Shown piece after piece: positions 51,861 to 59,805 of a stretch of 64,000 nucleotides of DNA (position 1 is its first letter; the number at the start of each line of letters is the position of its first letter). Under the pieces are notes generated by a model. It had not been told where the DNA came from. It ran no database searches and saw only the letters and a program-made list of their open reading frames with translations. Where the stretch lies: positions 124,001-188,000 of the forward strand of contig NZ_BLJE01000002.1 in NCBI RefSeq assembly GCF_009811795.1, given 5' to 3'. The stretch comes from Litoreibacter roseus (GTDB lineage Bacteria; Pseudomonadota; Alphaproteobacteria; Rhodobacterales; Rhodobacteraceae). The position numbers and the translations under genes are program-made.

Positions 51861-52838
51861 TCAATGGCTGCCAGCTGTGCCCTTGTCTTTGCGAAACATG
51901 CCCCAGACCGGCAGGATCACCTTTCCAACAAACGGGATCAAAGCCAACCCAAGCAAGAGCCCGAAGATACCGTCAAGCGTGGCTGTCACGGCCCATTTAA
52001 AGAACCCTTCCGCTTGACCGATCCCGTGGGCCACTGCGTAAGCCGCGTCGTGGATCGTGTCATAGAGCCAGGTCGCGCCCAAAACCTCCATCCCGTGGAT
52101 CACGATAGATCCGCCAACCCACAGCATTGCCGCCGTTCCGACGGTCATGAGCACCTTCAGGAAACCGGGCATGGCCTTGACGATACCGCGCCCGAACGCG
52201 CGGGTTGCTTCCAGCCGGCCTTTTGCGGACAAAAACAGCCCGAAGTCGTCCGCCTTCACGATCAGCGCGACAGAGCCATAGACCATCACAGTGATCCCGA
52301 TGGCGACGGCAGCAAGGGTGGCCGCTTCCATCCAGATGTTGCTTTCTGGAATTTCCGAAAGGGCAATGGTCATGATCTCGGCGGACAGGATGAAATCGGT
52401 CTTGATCGCGCCCGCGACCTTCTGCTCCTCCAGATGGGCCGGGTCCCTCTCCAGCCCTTCCGGCTCGTCCGCATCGTGATGGTGCGGCGCGAAAAGGTGA
52501 TAGACCTTCTCGGCCCCCTCGAAACACAAATACGCCCCGCCCAGCATCAAAAGCGGCGTGATCACCCACGGCGCAAAATTCGCCAGCAGCAGTCCGATGG
52601 GCAACAGAAAGAGCAGTTTGTTCTTGAGCGAGCCACGCGCGATCCGCCAGACAATCGGAAGCTCACGGGCGGGTTTGAAGCCCGTGACGTATTTTGGCGT
52701 GACCGCTGCATCATCAATAACGGCCCCGGCGGCCTTGGCCCCGGCCTTCGCGGCCTGACCGACCACATCATCAACCGACGCAGCTGCGATTTTCGCGATG
52801 CCTGCGACATCGTCCAGAAGGGCCAGTAATCCGCTCAT
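51861..52838 (-). CDS. DUF808 family membrane protein (YedI-like)
   Basis: 325 residues. Typical N terminus MSGLLALLDDVAGIAKIAAAS with a following Ala-rich helix, then VTPKYVTGFKPARELPIVW and several membrane segments; KTDFILSAEIMTIALSEIP is a family hallmark. A His/Asp-rich loop (APHHHDADEPEG) is present. Function unknown. Confidence 0.9.
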   Translation of the reverse strand: MSGLLALLDDVAGIAKIAAASVDDVVGQAAKAGAKAAGAVIDDAAVTPKYVTGFKPARELPIVWRIARGSLKNKLLFLLPIGLLLANFAPWVITPLLMLGGAYLCFEGAEKVYHLFAPHHHDADEPEGLERDPAHLEEQKVAGAIKTDFILSAEIMTIALSEIPESNIWMEAATLAAVAIGITVMVYGSVALIVKADDFGLFLSAKGRLEATRAFGRGIVKAMPGFLKVLMTVGTAAMLWVGGSIVIHGMEVLGATWLYDTIHDAAYAVAHGIGQAEGFFKWAVTATLDGIFGLLLGLALIPFVGKVILPVWGMFRKDKGTAGSH

Positions 52839-52948
52839 GGGTGCTCCGATACAAAAAGCCGCGCGTCACATGTGAACACATGGTCCCTATCATGGTTCCT
52901 CTGCGACGGTTAAGCCCGAGTTTGCGAGGCAAGGCAAATCCCGGCGGA

Positions 52949-53335
52949 TCACGGGGGTGCCGTGTGGCACACCGCTTCGATATTGTGCCCGTCCGGATCA
53001 AGCACGAAGGCCGCGTAGTACCCGGGATGATAATGTGGACGAAGCCCTGGCGCGCCATTGTCCGTCCCGCCCGCACGAAGGGCTGCTGCATGAAATGCAT
53101 CCACCGCCGCGTTGGTTTTTGCCTGCAGCGCAATGTGCATCAGTCCAGTGGTGGCGTTCTCTTCCGCCAGCCAGAACCAGGGACGATCATCGCCGTAACC
53201 GGTCACCTTCACGCCGTCAGACTGCTCTTCGGGGACATCAAATAGGCGCCGCACACCCAGAGGCGCAAAGGCCTGATCGTAGAAGGCCGTGGACCGGGCA
53301 AAATCTGTAACGCCAAAGCTGATGTGATCAATCAT
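52949..53335 (-). CDS. VOC-family (glyoxalase-like) protein
   Basis: 128 residues. One vicinal-oxygen-chelate unit pair: MIDHISFGVTDFARSTAFYDQ and HIALQAKTNAAVDAFHAAAL, ending FVLDPDGHNIEAVCH with the metal ligand Glu. The active chemistry is not predictable. The 246-bp gap upstream (53336-53581) contains only a short palindrome TCGATC-TTT-GATCGA and no convincing gene. Confidence 0.88.
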   Translation of the reverse strand: MIDHISFGVTDFARSTAFYDQAFAPLGVRRLFDVPEEQSDGVKVTGYGDDRPWFWLAEENATTGLMHIALQAKTNAAVDAFHAAALRAGGTDNGAPGLRPHYHPGYYAAFVLDPDGHNIEAVCHTAPP

Positions 53336-53581
53336 TCTGGACCCCTCCCTCCGGAAGACTGCTTTCTGGGATAACGCAATGCAAGCAGCGGCGCCTTATC
53401 CCCGTCGACTTTCAATGTTTTACTGAGCCAAACGTCGATCTTTGATCGAGCGTCGAACCTATTCAAAGTATCACACCACTTTGACGAGGTTCAGGGATAC
53501 GCTGGGCTGCAACTTCACGGGACGAGACCGCCATTCATTCGTCGCCTCTGTGTGCTTGCTCTCCCCGATGGGCGTCGCCTG

Positions 53582-54025
53582 TCAAAAAGGTTCGGCTGAA
53601 TGCCGTGATGTATTCAGCGATCGAACTCCCGCGCAATTGACGACATCTTGTTTGCGGATCGCTTGGACAAGTTGTTTACCCTTCGCCGTAAGGGACAGCG
53701 CGACAGCACGGCCAAAGTCAGCATGTTTGCCGCATTTGACCAAGTCGCGCCGAACCAGGCGATCAAGCAATGACTGGACGGTCGTGGGGGTGAGACCGAA
53801 AAACGCCGCGATATCGCGGCTCATCAAGCCGGGATGATCAAGACGGTGGCCGAGCCTGGCCAGTTCAGTTCCCGAGAAGGCGATGCGGCCATCGCCTTGC
53901 GTATCTTGGGAGCGTATCGTCAACGCATGGAGCAGAATACGGATCGCCGCCGCAAGGCACTCAGCATCCGACCGTTGGTCGACCGTGTTATCACGCGCTT
54001 CGCCTGCGTCTGTCCCATGTGTCAC
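53582..54025 (-). CDS. MarR-like winged-helix regulator
   Basis: 147 residues. The winged helix is clear: MSRDIAAFFGLTPTTVQSLLD as helix-turn-helix and VALSLTAKGKQLVQAI as wing. The first 35 residues are polar. Its start overlaps the DoxX stop by 4 bp, so it is the second gene of a doxX-marR unit and may autoregulate via the palindrome at 54482-54517. Confidence 0.85.
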   Translation of the reverse strand: MTHGTDAGEARDNTVDQRSDAECLAAAIRILLHALTIRSQDTQGDGRIAFSGTELARLGHRLDHPGLMSRDIAAFFGLTPTTVQSLLDRLVRRDLVKCGKHADFGRAVALSLTAKGKQLVQAIRKQDVVNCAGVRSLNTSRHSAEPF

Positions 54026-54465
54026 GCTCCATTCCTTCGCGCAAGGTACAGGCCGGCCACCATCGCCAACGCACCCGCGACCGCAACATTTTTGAAGAAC
54101 AGTGACAGTTCAAGCCGCGCCTGCGCGCCCTCCATCGTCCAGAAATCGTGGAACAGTACGTTCACTGCAGCGGTGTGTGCGATGAGCGCGAGTGCTGCGA
54201 TGGCGACGAACCGCCCCCCTGCGAGCCAACCACCTGCGGCGACAAGGAGCCCCAGACCCAGTTCGACCGCGATGGTGGGCCAAATGAGAATTTCTGCCAT
54301 AGGCAGGCCAACGTCCCGCATCTGGGCCAGGGCCGGATTTGGATCAAGCAGCTTGTCCACACCGCCGAGGACAAAGAGCGACACAAGCACGATGCGCCCG
54401 ATTTGAAACATCAGATTGACTTGAGACGGGGCGTTCTGTGGCGCGAAACCTGAGACGAGTGGCAT
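54022..54465 (-). CDS. DoxX-family membrane protein
   Basis: 147 residues after AAAGGAGCC. Four membrane helices: IGRIVLVSLFVLGGVDKLL, MAEILIWPTIAVELGLGLLV, FVAIAALALIAHTAAVNVLF and FFKNVAVAGALAMVAGLYLA. DoxX relatives associate with quinone or sulfur redox reactions and stress; no specific role can be given. First gene of the doxX-marR unit. Confidence 0.9.
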   Translation of the reverse strand: MPLVSGFAPQNAPSQVNLMFQIGRIVLVSLFVLGGVDKLLDPNPALAQMRDVGLPMAEILIWPTIAVELGLGLLVAAGGWLAGGRFVAIAALALIAHTAAVNVLFHDFWTMEGAQARLELSLFFKNVAVAGALAMVAGLYLARRNGA

Positions 54466-54481
54466 AAAGGCTCCTTTATTA

Positions 54482-54517
54482 ATACGATGCTCGGTCTAAT
54501 TAGAACGAAGATCGTAT
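54482..54517. promoter_or_regulatory. Nested inverted repeats upstream of doxX-marR
   Basis: Outer arms ATACGAT (54482-54488) and ATCGTAT (54511-54517) flank a perfect 10-bp palindrome TCTAATTAGA (54495-54504). The inner palindrome resembles MarR-type operators. It lies just upstream of the doxX ribosome site. Confidence 0.55.
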
Positions 54518-54630
54518 AAAGAAACCTCGAATGGAAACCTTTCCGCACTGTTCTGATCACCGGGATTACGTCCTGCTTGCGGCTTGAAGCCGCCAGAGAT
54601 TTGACGAGGACTGGGATAGCCGTCATTGCT

Positions 54631-55551
54631 TCAACGGTCGCGGCATTCGTGAGTTGGACCATCCTGCTTCGTGTTTAGCGTCGTCGGGTTCTTGAAATAG
54701 TCAGGCCTCCAAGAGAGCCGCCCGAAACAGATCCAGAACCTGTCCTGCCAAGTCCGGCAGCGGGTCATGTCGCAAGCGATATTACGATATTCATTGAAGT
54801 TGATTGTGACCGGATTGTTGCTTTCGATATTCTCTGTCAGACCGTAGATGACCGCGTTTTCTTCGCGCTGAAACGTACCAAACAGCTTGTCCCAAAGCAT
54901 AAGGACACCGCCAAAGTTCTTGTCGAGGTATTTGCCGTTCGATCCGTGATGGACGCGATGCACCGAGGGTGTGTTGAACACTTCATCGAGCCAACCCAGC
55001 TTGGAGACGTGTTCCGTGTGGATCCAGTGCTGGTACTGCGCGATAAGCACGATGCTGATGATGGCCTGAAAAGGGTTGAACCCGATCAGTATCATCGGGA
55101 TGAGGAACATCCATTCGAAAAATCCTTCAACCCAACTCAGCCTGAAACCGACGGTAAGGTTATAGTCCTGAGATGAGTGGTGGACACTGTGGCTGGCCCA
55201 AAGGACGCGCCGCTCGTGCTCGATCCGGTGCATCCAATAATATGTGAAGTCAGCGGCCAAGAAGGCGAGCGCCCAAGACCACCATGTCATGGGCATTTCC
55301 CATGGCGTAAGCCAGTAGAACGGAAGCAATCCAAAAAACCCGATTGTGGCGATTGCGGTCGCTTCCAGAATCTGCGCCACCACGAAGATGGCGCAGTTGG
55401 CCGCCGTATCTTTCCAGCGGCGTTCTTTGCGGGTCGTCAGGTCGAGGATCACCTCAGCCAGTGTCAGCCCCATATTGATGACAAATATCAGGCCGACGAC
55501 GGTCATGAACTGAGACATCTCGAACAACCCACTCAAGGTTTCAATGGTCAT
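54631..55551 (-). CDS. Sterol desaturase / fatty acid hydroxylase family protein
   Basis: 306 residues. Histidine clusters YYWMHRIEHERR, SHSVHHSSQDYN and HRVHHGSNG mark a membrane di-iron oxygenase. Membrane segments lie at about 13-36, 51-75, 83-102 and 147-175. It diverges from a TetR gene across a perfect palindrome, suggesting substrate-responsive repression together with the downstream alpha/beta hydrolase. It is only distantly similar to the paralogue at 50835. Confidence 0.9.
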   Translation of the reverse strand: MTIETLSGLFEMSQFMTVVGLIFVINMGLTLAEVILDLTTRKERRWKDTAANCAIFVVAQILEATAIATIGFFGLLPFYWLTPWEMPMTWWSWALAFLAADFTYYWMHRIEHERRVLWASHSVHHSSQDYNLTVGFRLSWVEGFFEWMFLIPMILIGFNPFQAIISIVLIAQYQHWIHTEHVSKLGWLDEVFNTPSVHRVHHGSNGKYLDKNFGGVLMLWDKLFGTFQREENAVIYGLTENIESNNPVTINFNEYRNIACDMTRCRTWQDRFWICFGRLSWRPDYFKNPTTLNTKQDGPTHECRDR

Positions 55552-55588
55552 ACAGGCTTTCCTCTCCTATCGGGCTATGTTACGAATC

Positions 55589-55610
55589 AATGAACGAACG
55601 TTCGTTCATT
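55589..55610. promoter_or_regulatory. TetR operator, perfect 22-bp palindrome
   Basis: Half-site AATGAACGAAC is followed at once by its exact reverse complement, centred at 55599/55600. It sits between the divergent desaturase start (55551) and TetR start (55637), the position expected for an autoregulatory TetR site controlling both directions. The GAACGAAC half-site type is common among TetR operators. Confidence 0.85.
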
Positions 55611-55636
55611 ATTTGTTGATTTGATGGGAGGTCAAC

Positions 55637-56260
55637 ATGGATGACGCCGATGCGAAGAAAGGCAGGCGGGAGCTGGCATCGGAAGCTCGCCAGAAATTGC
55701 TGATGGATGCCGCTATCAAATGCTTCGCCGAAAAAGGGATCGCGCGGACCAGCATGCGTGACATCGCGGCCCAGGCCGGGGTCAGCATCGGCAATCTCTA
55801 CAATCACTTTCCCGGTCGCGACGATCTTATCGCGGAAATCGCGAAGATGGAAAAGGAAGGAGTGACCGAAATAATCGAGGCGGTCGCCGCCTGCACGCAC
55901 CGCCGGCGCGCGGTCGAAACCTTCGTGACGGCGTATTTCACCTATTGCGCGGAGCCTATCTCGGCCGTCCTGACCATCGAAATCACATCAGAGGCGCTGC
56001 GCAATCCTGCCATCGGCGGGCTGTTCAGCGGCACCCGCGACATGCTCGTAAGTTGTCTGACGGATGCGATAGCTTTGGGCGAGCCCAAACCGAGCCATGC
56101 GGACGCAAAACGGCATCATGAGATGGCCGGAATGGTCATCGATACCATTGAGGCATTCGCCGTAAGACTGGGCCTTGGTGGCAAACGGCCCGGCAAGCGG
56201 GAAAGGGACATGCTGCTCTCCTTCATCAATCGTGCCCTCTCCGATGATCTTGCGCGATGA
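55637..56260 (+). CDS. TetR/AcrR family transcriptional regulator
   Basis: 207 residues after GGGAGGTC. Helix-turn-helix: TSMRDIAAQAGVSIGNLYN followed by HFPGRDDLIAEI. Ligand domain from about residue 75. The adjacent perfect palindrome is its probable operator. Stop overlaps the alpha/beta hydrolase start by 4 bp. Confidence 0.93.
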   Translation: MDDADAKKGRRELASEARQKLLMDAAIKCFAEKGIARTSMRDIAAQAGVSIGNLYNHFPGRDDLIAEIAKMEKEGVTEIIEAVAACTHRRRAVETFVTAYFTYCAEPISAVLTIEITSEALRNPAIGGLFSGTRDMLVSCLTDAIALGEPKPSHADAKRHHEMAGMVIDTIEAFAVRLGLGGKRPGKRERDMLLSFINRALSDDLAR

Positions 56261-57327
56261 TGCGGCGTATTTTCCGGATGCTTGGCGCAGTCGCTTTGGT
56301 CTTCGTGTTCGTTGTCGGCGCGACGCTCATTATATCGGGTGTTGGCGACTTTGACGTGCCATCTGCCCCGAAGCGCGACATCTCTTTCAAGAACGGCGAC
56401 ACCGATCTGCACGGGACGTTTGTTGCTGGCTCCGAAAGCGGTCCCATTGTGCTGATCGTGCATGGTGACGGCGCGCAGGACCGTTGGTCGGACGGGTACG
56501 CCCTGCCGTTGGTCAACGCGCTCGTTGAGGCAGGACTTTCGGTGTTTAGCTGGGACAAACCCGGTACCGGCACCTCTACAGGAAACTGGCTGCACCAGAC
56601 GATGCAGGACCGTGCAGCAGAAGTCAGCGCAGCACTTGCCGCGATCCGCAATCTACCCGGTGCACAGGATAGATCAGTTGGGCTTCTTGGTTTTTCGCAG
56701 GCCGGTTGGGTACTGCGACGCGTGCCGTCCATGACCGACGGCGCGGACTTCATGATCCTTATTGGGGCAGCTATAAACTGGCAGGATCAGGAGCGCTATT
56801 TCACATCCGTGCGACTATCATTGGAAGGGAAGCCCGCTGAGAGCATCGCGGCAGAGCTGGATCGACAGGCCGTCGACAACCAGCACTGGTTCGGTGGCGG
56901 CGGATCATATCAGGATTTTGTACGCGCAGAGCGGGCTGCAGGACGCCGTGCGGCGGATATCCCTTCGAAAGACCGGTTCCATTTCATCCGCCAAAACCGC
57001 GCCGAAGACGCGCGCGCGGACATTGACCTGCTGACGCTGCCGCTCCTTGTTCTTATGGGTGCAGAGGACCTGAACGTGGATCCGCAAGAGACGGTTTCTG
57101 TATATCGTGACCTTATTGGTGGGGACCATCCGCGCAATGCAATTCAATTGATCCCCCAGGCAACCCATTCGCTGCTGGATGCCCAACACTACAACTACCA
57201 ACTTCCGGACCAATGGTCTTTGATGGCACAGATCAGGTTCGCCTTGGCCGGGCGTAAAGCATACCAAGACGGAGTGATCCAAACGATTGCCGAGTGGATC
57301 AACACTGCAACGAGCAAAACGCCATGA
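56257..57327 (+). CDS. Alpha/beta hydrolase, membrane-anchored or exported
   Basis: 356 residues. N-terminal hydrophobic segment (LGAVALVFVFVVGATLIISG) without an obvious cleavage site. Hydrolase motifs: oxyanion VLIVHGDGAQDR, nucleophile LLGFSQAGWV, and His in PQATHSLLDA; the acid is probably in GAEDLNVD. Likely an esterase or lipase-like enzyme acting outside the cytoplasm, co-regulated with the TetR gene and possibly the desaturase. Confidence 0.87.
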   Translation: MMRRIFRMLGAVALVFVFVVGATLIISGVGDFDVPSAPKRDISFKNGDTDLHGTFVAGSESGPIVLIVHGDGAQDRWSDGYALPLVNALVEAGLSVFSWDKPGTGTSTGNWLHQTMQDRAAEVSAALAAIRNLPGAQDRSVGLLGFSQAGWVLRRVPSMTDGADFMILIGAAINWQDQERYFTSVRLSLEGKPAESIAAELDRQAVDNQHWFGGGGSYQDFVRAERAAGRRAADIPSKDRFHFIRQNRAEDARADIDLLTLPLLVLMGAEDLNVDPQETVSVYRDLIGGDHPRNAIQLIPQATHSLLDAQHYNYQLPDQWSLMAQIRFALAGRKAYQDGVIQTIAEWINTATSKTP

Positions 57328-57475
57328 TTTCAGGCGCGCGCGTCCATTTGACAAATGGGTGTCGCGATATGGATCGCCTTGCAACCGCATCGCGAAGAGA
57401 CCCTAAAATGTGCCATCTGCAACCCGTTAGGCTTGGTTCGTTGAGCCTTGGAAACCTAAGGATGCGCTAAGTCCC

Positions 57476-58030
57476 ATGTCCCGGTTATCCCAAGTTAGAG
57501 TGTATATTTTTGGAGCATCAGGCACCGGGACAACGACCCTCGGTGCGAGCGTTGCGTCTGAATTGTCATTGCCGCATATCGACAGCGATGACCATTATTG
57601 GGCACCGGTGGAGCCGCCTTTTTCTGCAAAAAGGGCGCTTCAGGATCGGATCGCCTCAATGTCAAAGGCCCTAGGGGATGAAGGTTGGGTCCTTTCCGGT
57701 GCTTGCCATGGATGGGGCAAAAACCTGATCGACCAAGCTTCCTTGATTGTGTTTATGACTCAGCCGACCCCCATACGGATAGAGCGCCTGCGCGCGCGTG
57801 AAAAAGCCCGTTTCGGCAATCGGATCGATGAAGGGGGGGACATGTTTGAAATCCACAAAGACTTCATCGCATGGGCAAAGGGATACAATGCCCCCGGTTT
57901 TCACGGACGCAATCTCGCCGCACATGAGAAATGGCTGGATGACCAGTCAACACCTGTTTGTCGCATCGCGGGCCCTCAGGGTCTTGAGGAGGCCAGAGAC
58001 ATCGTCTTGGCAGCACTTGACGGAGTCTGA
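57476..58030 (+). CDS. Small P-loop kinase-like protein
   Basis: 184 residues. P-loop IFGASGTGTTTLG near the N terminus, then IDSDDHYW, GWVLSGACHGWG and the arginine-rich IRIERLRAREKARFG lid, an arrangement like adenylate-kinase or shikimate-kinase relatives (AAA_17/18 type). Substrate unknown. Alone on this strand between a hydrolase and a LysR gene. Confidence 0.83.
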   Translation: MSRLSQVRVYIFGASGTGTTTLGASVASELSLPHIDSDDHYWAPVEPPFSAKRALQDRIASMSKALGDEGWVLSGACHGWGKNLIDQASLIVFMTQPTPIRIERLRAREKARFGNRIDEGGDMFEIHKDFIAWAKGYNAPGFHGRNLAAHEKWLDDQSTPVCRIAGPQGLEEARDIVLAALDGV

Positions 58031-58119
58031 GGAACGGCGGCTTGGCTTGGGCTGATCGATTACGCGACGTCTTGCGCTCTGTGCAGACTTCAGCTGCATC
58101 TTGCGCAAGGCGAAATTTT

Positions 58120-59016
58120 TCAGTCAGGCTTCAGCGCGTCTTTAACCTGTTGCTTCAACCAATCCAGTCCCATGTCTCCTTTTCGGCGTGGATGATGGCT
58201 CATCATAACAGCGAAGCCGGGTTGATCGAAGGGTGGCGCAGTTCTGTCCAGCAGATGGTCAAACAGCATTGCGACAGTCTCGGGGATGACGGCAATGTGG
58301 TTCGAGCGCGCGATAACCTCGGGTGCCATCAAAAAGCCAGCCGCTGAAACCACAACCTGCCGAGATCGACCCATTTTCGCAAGTTGCTCATCTACAGGTC
58401 CGCGAAAGGCCGCCTCATTCAGCGCGATCAAAACATGCGTTAGACTGCAAAACGTATCGAGGTCGAGCGGCCCTGTCCCTCTCGGATGATCCTTACGCTG
58501 AACGGCAACAAAGCGTTCATCGAACAGCTTCTGGGCGATTGCCTCAGGTGGGGTCGTTCCCACCGAAGTGATCAGCAGATCAATCCGGTCGTTTTCCATT
58601 CCTGTCCACACGTCCGCGCCGGGGATCATCGCGATGCGCACGTTAGGTGCGGTCGTCGCGACCCGGTCCATGATTTTGGTTGTAATCGCAGCGTGCAGGA
58701 AGTCCGGGGCCGCAATCCGAAAGTCACGATCAGACGTTGCAGCGTCAAAGCCAATTCCATCACGGATCAAAGCGCCAAGGTCAGACAGCAGCTGATGTAA
58801 AGGGTTTTGCAGCGCCTCCGCGCGCGGTGTCGGGACCATACGCCGCCCCGATTGCACGAGCAGCGGATCATCAAACAGATCGCGCAACCGCGCGAGCTGA
58901 GTTGAAAGCGCAGGCTGGCTGATGCCGAGTTTTTCCGCTGCGCGGCTCACATTACGTGTTGCGAGCAACGTATCCAAAGACACCAGCAAGGGAAGGTCAG
59001 AGCGAGATATATTCAT
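58120..59016 (-). CDS. LysR-family transcriptional regulator
   Basis: 298 residues. Winged helix LPLLVSLDTLLATRNVSRAA, KLGISQPALSTQLARLRDLF; effector domain follows with RIAAPDFLHAAITTKI. NodD/NahR-like in its short N terminus. Divergent from the SnoaL-like gene over about 200 bp, so that gene is a candidate target. Confidence 0.91.
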   Translation of the reverse strand: MNISRSDLPLLVSLDTLLATRNVSRAAEKLGISQPALSTQLARLRDLFDDPLLVQSGRRMVPTPRAEALQNPLHQLLSDLGALIRDGIGFDAATSDRDFRIAAPDFLHAAITTKIMDRVATTAPNVRIAMIPGADVWTGMENDRIDLLITSVGTTPPEAIAQKLFDERFVAVQRKDHPRGTGPLDLDTFCSLTHVLIALNEAAFRGPVDEQLAKMGRSRQVVVSAAGFLMAPEVIARSNHIAVIPETVAMLFDHLLDRTAPPFDQPGFAVMMSHHPRRKGDMGLDWLKQQVKDALKPD

Positions 59017-59121
59017 TTAGACTATAGTTATTATACAAATCATCAATTTCAAATACACATTGGGAGATATCATCTTTGTCTCAATCGAGACGCAGACCAC
59101 ATCAAAACAGGAGGCCAACAA

Positions 59122-59220
59122 ATGAAAACGCGTCTTGCCTCCACAGCATCCGGGATGGCGCGATCATGGAAAGCGGGCACGCCGAAAAATTCTAAACGCT
59201 ATCTACAAAAGGAACATCAC
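59122..59220 (+). pseudogene. Possible decayed short gene or extended leader before the SnoaL-like gene
   Basis: An excellent ribosome site (AGGAGG) precedes ATG 59122, which opens a frame continuous with the SnoaL-like gene. The 33 extra residues are basic, low in conservation signs, and precede a clear signal peptide start at 59221 that has its own site. In the +2 frame, DGAIMESGHAEKF ends in a stop, as if the end of a lost gene. Could also be a translated leader. Confidence 0.3.
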
Positions 59221-59694
59221 ATGTTGCGCAATCTCCTTCTCGCGACCTCATTCGCCGCACTCACATCCACAACAGCAGCACAGGCAGAGGATATCATGCA
59301 GACACAGATCCAGATCGAGGACAGCGTCGAGCCTGCGACCGTTCACGGTTGGGTTTCGACCTATTTTGAAGGCACCCGTAGCATGGATGCTGGTCAATGG
59401 GCCTCAGCCTTTGCACCCGATGCGGTGCTGGACGATCCGGTCGGCTTTCCGGTCAAGGACACATCCGAAGCCATTCTTGCCACGGGCGAAGGCTTTGTCG
59501 GCGCGTTCGAGAGCATCGGGCTTTACGAGAGTTTCGTGCATGTCGTTGGTCTCGAGGCTGTCGCGAAATGGCAAGGCAGGGGCGTGACACCTGATGGCAC
59601 GGAAGTCACGTTTGATGGGATCAACCATTTCACCTTTAACGAAGATGGCCAGATCGTCCTCCTCCGTGGTTTTTTTCAGCCTCCCGGTCAGTAA
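59221..59694 (+). CDS. Exported SnoaL/NTF2-like protein
   Basis: 157 residues from ATG 59221 (AAAGGAA upstream). Signal peptide LLLATSFAALTSTTAAQA, then a compact NTF2-like fold: WVSTYFEGTRSMDAGQWASAF, DAVLDDPVGFPV and GINHFTFNEDGQIVLLRGFF. These cone-shaped domains bind or isomerise small molecules. Role unknown; the divergent LysR may regulate it. Confidence 0.85.
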   Translation: MLRNLLLATSFAALTSTTAAQAEDIMQTQIQIEDSVEPATVHGWVSTYFEGTRSMDAGQWASAFAPDAVLDDPVGFPVKDTSEAILATGEGFVGAFESIGLYESFVHVVGLEAVAKWQGRGVTPDGTEVTFDGINHFTFNEDGQIVLLRGFFQPPGQ

Positions 59695-59805
59695 TTTGAC
59701 CATGAACGAAAAGAACAAGGCCCCTACAAGAAGGCTACTTTGTTTTCAGCTGGGACAACGATTTCGTCCAGGTTACAGATCCTTTCTCTTTGTTGCAGGC
59801 CCGCA

